NCBI GenBank assembly: GCA_042577505.1
Contig: JBHPEA010000031.1
Coordinates: 1-17,231 of the forward strand
Direction: 5' to 3'
Source: JACQSR01 sp042577505
Lineage (GTDB): Archaea; Nanobdellota; Nanobdellia; Woesearchaeales; JACQSR01
DNA length: 17,231 nt
Shown one piece after another: positions 13,233-17,231 of this stretch. Each line of letters opens with the position of its first letter. Within the stretch, counting starts at the first letter, position 1. The translations under genes were made by a program, and so were the position numbers. Below the pieces are notes generated by a model, which had not been told where the DNA came from, did not search any database, and worked only from the letters and a program-made list of their open reading frames with translations.

Positions 13233-14259
13233 GTTTAGTTAATTCTTTTATTGGTATATTGGTTTTAATTCCTGTTAAAGAGAAATGTGTTCTTGCTACC
13301 TTGTATTTTGATTTCTTGATCTTGTTTGTTAGGTCTTCGAATTTTGGTATTTTTAGTTTGTAGGTTTTACAGATTTTGTGTATGTCATAGAAACCTATTC
13401 CAGGAATTTTATCTTCATCTAGTAACATTTTTACTAAATCTTCATCTATATTCTTACAAACTTTTTGATCTAATAATGGGCCTAACCACAGAGGACCAGA
13501 AATTGACATATTTTCTTTTATTCCAATGCCCCTCTCCATAGATTTTGAATTATACCAAAGAAATTCTGCATTCTTTAACATTTTATCTACTGCCTTTTTT
13601 CCTTTTTCACATCTTAGGAAAATTCTAAAGTAATGATCTTTGTAGTATGCTAGGATTGGAGTAAGTGCTTTTTCGTATTGGGCTCCAATAAGTTGAATCT
13701 TTCTTATTAAGATTCTTAATCCCATTTCATGCATTAATTCATTGTGTAAAGGTAATGCCCAATATTTTCTCAAGCAAGCTTTTGGATGGGTTCCTGCTAG
13801 AGCTGAAGTATCTGTTGCTGTAACTGCAAGAATTCCACCTCTACTAAGCCTTACGATAGAACTGTCAAGAGCAAAATTTGGACTACCAAATACATCTAGG
13901 TCAATATAATCAAATCCTTTGCTTTCTCTTAGAAGTATATTGATGTCTTGGTTCTTAATTTCTGCTTTGACTTTATTTTTTCGAAAATTGCTTTTCATTA
14001 GAAGGAAAGAATCTCTGCTGATGTCGTTGGCTACTACTTCTTTATGCTTCGTTTCTTTTAGGATCCTTATAGATCTAACTCCTGAAGCAGCTAAACCATC
14101 TAGTATCCTCATCTTGGGAAATTGATTTAATAGTGCTATAGTTATATCTCGGTTTGATTTCATAATTGGATTATAGAACACACCCATTTTTTTACTTATT
14201 TTTTCAGATTTTGGAACTAGGATAGTTGCTTTTCCTTCAGTTATAGTTAAGTACACCAT
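13213..14259 (-). CDS. trm1: tRNA (guanine(26)-N2)-dimethyltransferase
   Basis: Trm1 methylates the exocyclic N2 of G26 in tRNA twice with S-adenosylmethionine. The 348-residue protein has the FYNPIMKSNRD segment (28-38), motif I ILDGLAASGVRSIR (52-65), a following acidic VANDIS, motif IV DYIDLDVFGSP (117-127), TATDTSALAG (147-156) and the C-terminal GPLWLGPL (255-262). Family motif IV is usually DPFGSP; here V replaces P. Many Trm1 proteins carry a Cys cluster before GPLW.G, but this stretch (FLWYNSKSMERGIGIKENMSI) has none, and the protein is a little shorter than typical archaeal forms. It starts one base after the end of the PfkB kinase gene and is likely co-transcribed with it. Confidence 0.93.
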   Translation of the reverse strand: MVYLTITEGKATILVPKSEKISKKMGVFYNPIMKSNRDITIALLNQFPKMRILDGLAASGVRSIRILKETKHKEVVANDISRDSFLLMKSNFRKNKVKAEIKNQDINILLRESKGFDYIDLDVFGSPNFALDSSIVRLSRGGILAVTATDTSALAGTHPKACLRKYWALPLHNELMHEMGLRILIRKIQLIGAQYEKALTPILAYYKDHYFRIFLRCEKGKKAVDKMLKNAEFLWYNSKSMERGIGIKENMSISGPLWLGPLLDQKVCKNIDEDLVKMLLDEDKIPGIGFYDIHKICKTYKLKIPKFEDLTNKIKKSKYKVARTHFSLTGIKTNIPIKELTKLIRSLA

Positions 14260-14260
14260 T

Positions 14261-15229
14261 TCAAACTTTTCTCTCGGTAATTTTTACAGGATTTCTCTTG
14301 AGTAAAGAATTCATTTCCTTTTTTCTTAGGAGTTTGTTTTTTGCACCATGATGTTGGATAACACTTTCTGCTTCAGTAACTCCACACCTGATTCCGTCCG
14401 AGATATTGTTTTTTGAAATATATCCATAAAGGAATCCGGATGCGAATGCATCTCCCGCCCCTGTCGTTTCGAGAATTTTAATGTTATGAGGTTTGCCATA
14501 AAAGATTTTCTCTCCATCGTAAACATGTACTCCATGTTTTCCATCGGTTATAATAACAATTTCTGGCCCTAAATCCCTTAGTTTTCTTAGAAGGACCTCT
14601 GTGCTTCCACTTCCAACCATCATTTTGGATTCTTCGAGATTTAGGATGAGGATCTTGGTGTTATTAAGAATTTTCTTTAGAAATTTTGGTCCCTTTCTAG
14701 CTAAGTATGATGACGCATTCAACATAATCTTGATCTTGTTCTTTTTTGCAAATTCTGAAATTTTCTCTAAGGTTTTGTATGATTTATTAAGTAGAGTTGA
14801 AAAGTAAAACCATTTTGTTTTTAGTTTATTTTTTTTAATTTTGTTGTAGTCAAGGTGATCATTCGCCCCTTTGAAAACAAAAATTGTTCTATCATGTGCT
14901 ATGGAGTCAAGGACCACCGAATATCCTGTACAATCAGCGTGACACATTTGAGTTAAATCTTTAATTTTTTCTTTTTTCATCTCTTTTTTGATTATTTCAC
15001 CATACTCATCGTTACCTAAAATTCCAACGAAACCTACTTTTAATCCTAGTCTAGCTAAGGCAACTGCAGAGTTTGTTCCACCACCACCAGTTGTAAATTC
15101 GATTTCTTTTAGAAGGATTTTTTCTCCTACTGGGTAAGCTACAAGTTTTCCCATCCTCTTTTCTCTATGATACTTTGTACAGGCGAACACATCAACATTT
15201 GCAGAACCTACTGTTATTACGTCAAACAT
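14261..15229 (-). CDS. PfkB/ribokinase-family carbohydrate or nucleoside kinase
   Basis: The 322-residue protein has both PfkB signatures: EFTTGGGGTNSAVALARLG (about 44-62) and ILETTGAGDAFASGFLYG (252-269) with catalytic base D260 and the GAGD anion hole. An N-terminal strand VITVGSANVDVF and the ATP-site approach ILNLEESKMM and VIITDGKHG are also as expected. These kinases phosphorylate ribose, fructose-type sugars or nucleosides. The motifs do not fix the substrate here, and a Cys/His-rich stretch MCHADCTGYSVV (95-106) takes the place of the usual substrate strand. A TATA-like GTTTTAAATAC about 25 bases before the ATG lies within the end of the nurA gene, so this gene and trm1 form a two-gene operon. 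Confidence 0.9.
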   Translation of the reverse strand: MFDVITVGSANVDVFACTKYHREKRMGKLVAYPVGEKILLKEIEFTTGGGGTNSAVALARLGLKVGFVGILGNDEYGEIIKKEMKKEKIKDLTQMCHADCTGYSVVLDSIAHDRTIFVFKGANDHLDYNKIKKNKLKTKWFYFSTLLNKSYKTLEKISEFAKKNKIKIMLNASSYLARKGPKFLKKILNNTKILILNLEESKMMVGSGSTEVLLRKLRDLGPEIVIITDGKHGVHVYDGEKIFYGKPHNIKILETTGAGDAFASGFLYGYISKNNISDGIRCGVTEAESVIQHHGAKNKLLRKKEMNSLLKRNPVKITERKV

Positions 15230-15254
15230 AGTCTAAAATTCATGTAGAATGTAT

Positions 15255-16283
15255 TTAAAACTTTCCGTCAAGTATGTTGTGAGCGTTTTGTGATCTTGAT
15301 AGTGCTTCAATTTTTTCCCAATCCTTGCCGCATTTGACTTTGAGGTGGGTTTTGAAAATTTCTTTTTCTTGATTAGAGACACGTGCAAATTTATCTGCAT
15401 CGACTAATCCATAAGGATACCCAAGAAAAATTGGATCTTTTGATAGGTTGTATAATGCGTTGAAGATGACTTCTGGATCGTATTCTACACTGTCGAAAAC
15501 ATCAACTCTGAAAATGTAATTTGATTGGGGGTGGAGTTTTGTGAAGTAAATATCTGCTTTGTGATTGTCATTCATTACTTCAACAATGGAAGAGTAAAAC
15601 CAAGCACCATGAGGTTTGAGATCGAATAATGTTTTTGTTAATGAACTTCCTTTTTTTGTTGTGAGGATAGTTGATTTTGAGAAACCAAGAATTATTACCT
15701 TCTTTTCTATCGCTTTTCTGTATAATTTATCAAAATATTTTTTTTCACCATTGAATGTTACTTCTAAACTTCCGTCAAGAACAACGATATCTCCTTCTTC
15801 TAGATGATCAATCACTTCTATTGCTGCTTTAAGCTCAGAAAATCTCCTAATTACGTCTCCAAGCTTTGATATTTTTACTTTGTTTAATCCTTCTTTCAAT
15901 GTTTCATCAAATAGATCATACTCAAATGTTTCGTTATCTTGGTTGAATATCTTAGTTGAGTAAATTAAACCATCTGGATTGTCTCCTATAGATGTTAAAC
16001 CATAGAACTCTTCTTTTTTGTTTGAAATTCTCTTCTTATCATGATAAATACAGTAGTATATTCTGAATAATTGCAATGAGAAGTTTGGTCCATTTGAAAT
16101 TTCAGCGTTGCCACCATCTATGAAGGCAATTTTTCCCATGAAATTCTTTCCACTAATATCTTTGAAATTTTCTTCAACAATTCTAAGAGGGGTGTACCCT
16201 TTTTCTCCAAAATCAGCAAAATAATCTCTTTCTTTAGGTTGCGCAGCTTTCTCTAGTACCTCTTTCACTATAGACTCGTCCAT
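15255..16283 (-). CDS. nurA: NurA-type 5'-3' nuclease
   Basis: NurA is the nuclease partner of the HerA helicase in archaeal DNA end resection. The 342-residue product carries the NurA order of acidic residues: IAFIDGGNAEI (D56), GDIVVLDGSL (D170) in the centre, YPYGLVDADKFARVSNQEKE (about 289-308) and a late NAHNILDG with H335. These fit the manganese-binding site of the RNase H-like NurA fold. No herA or mre11/rad50 gene is in the window, although they are usually clustered, so it is an orphan or the partner is outside. The TATA box (TTATAAACC, minus strand, about 16305-16313) lies about 25 bases before the ATG, indicating a leaderless transcript. Confidence 0.88.
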   Translation of the reverse strand: MDESIVKEVLEKAAQPKERDYFADFGEKGYTPLRIVEENFKDISGKNFMGKIAFIDGGNAEISNGPNFSLQLFRIYYCIYHDKKRISNKKEEFYGLTSIGDNPDGLIYSTKIFNQDNETFEYDLFDETLKEGLNKVKISKLGDVIRRFSELKAAIEVIDHLEEGDIVVLDGSLEVTFNGEKKYFDKLYRKAIEKKVIILGFSKSTILTTKKGSSLTKTLFDLKPHGAWFYSSIVEVMNDNHKADIYFTKLHPQSNYIFRVDVFDSVEYDPEVIFNALYNLSKDPIFLGYPYGLVDADKFARVSNQEKEIFKTHLKVKCGKDWEKIEALSRSQNAHNILDGKF

Positions 16284-16329
16284 ATGAATTGGTAATCATT
16301 ATTGGTTTATAATTTTTTTTAATAAAAAA

Positions 16330-17223
16330 TTAAGAAAAAATACCCTTTATCCAGCCCCAAATGGCCGAAAAAAGACCTTTTTCTTCTTTAGGAGGTTCTT
16401 TTGTGTCGTTTGGCAAAGGGGGTGGCTGAATTGGATCTCCATTTGGTGGTTGTGGTATATCATCAGGGGGTTGAATTTGATCAATTTCCCCGTATTGGAT
16501 TTCCTCAATTTCCTTTCCATCTGGTCCAATTATTTTAATGATTACTCCTTTATTGTTTACAACGGGTGAGTTTCTTAGATTGGACATATCAAAAGAGAAA
16601 TATTTAACCCTCAATGCTTTTCCTAAATCTCCCCCATTATCATAGATTAAGTAAAGGTATGCTTTAGGCGGATATGATTTTGCAACTGTACCATCCCAAA
16701 CTAATCTGAATGTGTGTCCTTCCCAGTCATCACCGCCGCCATGGGAAATTTCTAAAGATAATATATCACCATCAAGATCAACATTCCTAAGTTCATAATT
16801 ATCACTTTCTAATTTATCCAACTCTTCTTCTGGAAGAATTTCTAATTCTGGAACATCTCCTTCAAGAAAGTTAATTGTTTCTTCTGCTTGTTCTAATCTC
16901 TGAGTTCTTGAGCAAAGACTCACTTGCAGTCTATTTTTACCTTCATTTGCAAATACGACATATTCTGATCCTTCAATGAAACCATATCCACAGGTAGCAC
17001 CATGTTGGTGTGTATATACGGTTAGCCCACCTGGTTCAATTCCTTTGTATATTTTGTAAACTTCAAAAGTTACTTTATTGTATTCACCTTCAAGTTTAAT
17101 ATTGGAAACTTTTCCAGTGAAAACCTGGTCTGCATTCTCAAAAGAGCTTGGGACACTTCCAAATGCACAGGAACATCCAAGGGCACTTCCTATACTTAGC
17201 AATCCAACGATGAACATTATCAT
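16330..17223 (-). CDS. Secreted TIMP/NTR-like protein with Pro-rich tail (possibly N-terminally extended beyond the window)
   Basis: A hydrophobic start (MIMFIVGLLSIGSALG) is followed by CSCAFGSVPSSFENADQVFTGKV, the signature of the tissue-inhibitor-of-metalloproteinase / netrin (NTR) domain. The domain continues with VTFEVYKIYKG, a CGYGFIEGSEYVVFA strand and LCSRTQRLEQA up to about residue 115. In animal TIMPs the mature chain also begins with a CxC. The middle part (150-225) is beta-rich and unassigned. A Pro-rich linker (PPDDIPQPPNGDPIQPPPLP) leads to a short amphipathic C-terminal helix (GLFSAIWGWIKGIFS), perhaps a membrane anchor. The signal peptide lacks basic residues and the frame stays open to the window edge, so the true start may lie upstream. 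Whether it inhibits proteases is unknown. Confidence 0.85.
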   Translation of the reverse strand: MIMFIVGLLSIGSALGCSCAFGSVPSSFENADQVFTGKVSNIKLEGEYNKVTFEVYKIYKGIEPGGLTVYTHQHGATCGYGFIEGSEYVVFANEGKNRLQVSLCSRTQRLEQAEETINFLEGDVPELEILPEEELDKLESDNYELRNVDLDGDILSLEISHGGGDDWEGHTFRLVWDGTVAKSYPPKAYLYLIYDNGGDLGKALRVKYFSFDMSNLRNSPVVNNKGVIIKIIGPDGKEIEEIQYGEIDQIQPPDDIPQPPNGDPIQPPPLPNDTKEPPKEEKGLFSAIWGWIKGIFS

Positions 17224-17231
17224 AATTATTC

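Overview
The window is a compact, AT-rich piece of an archaeal chromosome. Archaeal markers are the zinc-ribbon protein/aEF-1beta pair, Trm1, NurA, RtcA, a DUF131 protein, a PolB2-like B-family DNA polymerase, and TATA boxes (TTTATAAA type) about 22-31 bases before many start codons, which implies mostly leaderless transcripts. Small genes, MopE-type surface proteins and tight convergent gene ends suggest a DPANN-type lineage (Woesearchaeota/Pacearchaeota-like), but no rRNA or ribosomal protein is present to prove this.

Layout. 1-1739 (minus): a 42-residue ribbon-helix-helix regulator followed by a large secreted protein with MopE repeats and a beta-helix, which runs off the left edge. 1927-2845 (plus): a four-helix membrane protein, then a DUF134 regulator and a DUF5320-like peptide behind a perfect 20-bp palindrome. 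3037-9622: a region holding three genes or operons that share one unusual upstream element with identical spacing to the TATA box. These are a RecA-fold protein with a degenerate P-loop (3037), a small helical 'MGRT' protein (4184), and a PolB2-like polymerase with a PD-(D/E)XK VRR-NUC-like nuclease (7018-9622). Between them lie an unknown 196-residue protein, an acyltransferase-3 enzyme, a beta-propeller lipoprotein and a DUF4234 membrane protein. 9628-11576 (minus): a helix-turn-helix protein of unknown role, a rhodanese and a DUF131 protein. 11650-13232 (plus): RtcA, then the zinc-ribbon/aEF-1beta operon. 13213-16283 (minus): Trm1, a PfkB-family kinase and NurA. 16330-17223 (minus): a secreted TIMP/NTR-like protein at the right edge.

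The best candidate for an undescribed system is the 3037-9622 regulon. A polymerase with an apparently dead proofreading domain and a modified motif C, a RecA-like protein that has lost most ATPase residues, a small helical protein and a nuclease are tied together by a common element of about 36 bp in three copies. By analogy with the bacterial ImuA-ImuB-DnaE2 mutasome this looks like an archaeal damage-inducible translesion or repair module. The shared element and motif losses are visible in the sequence; the function and inducibility are inference.
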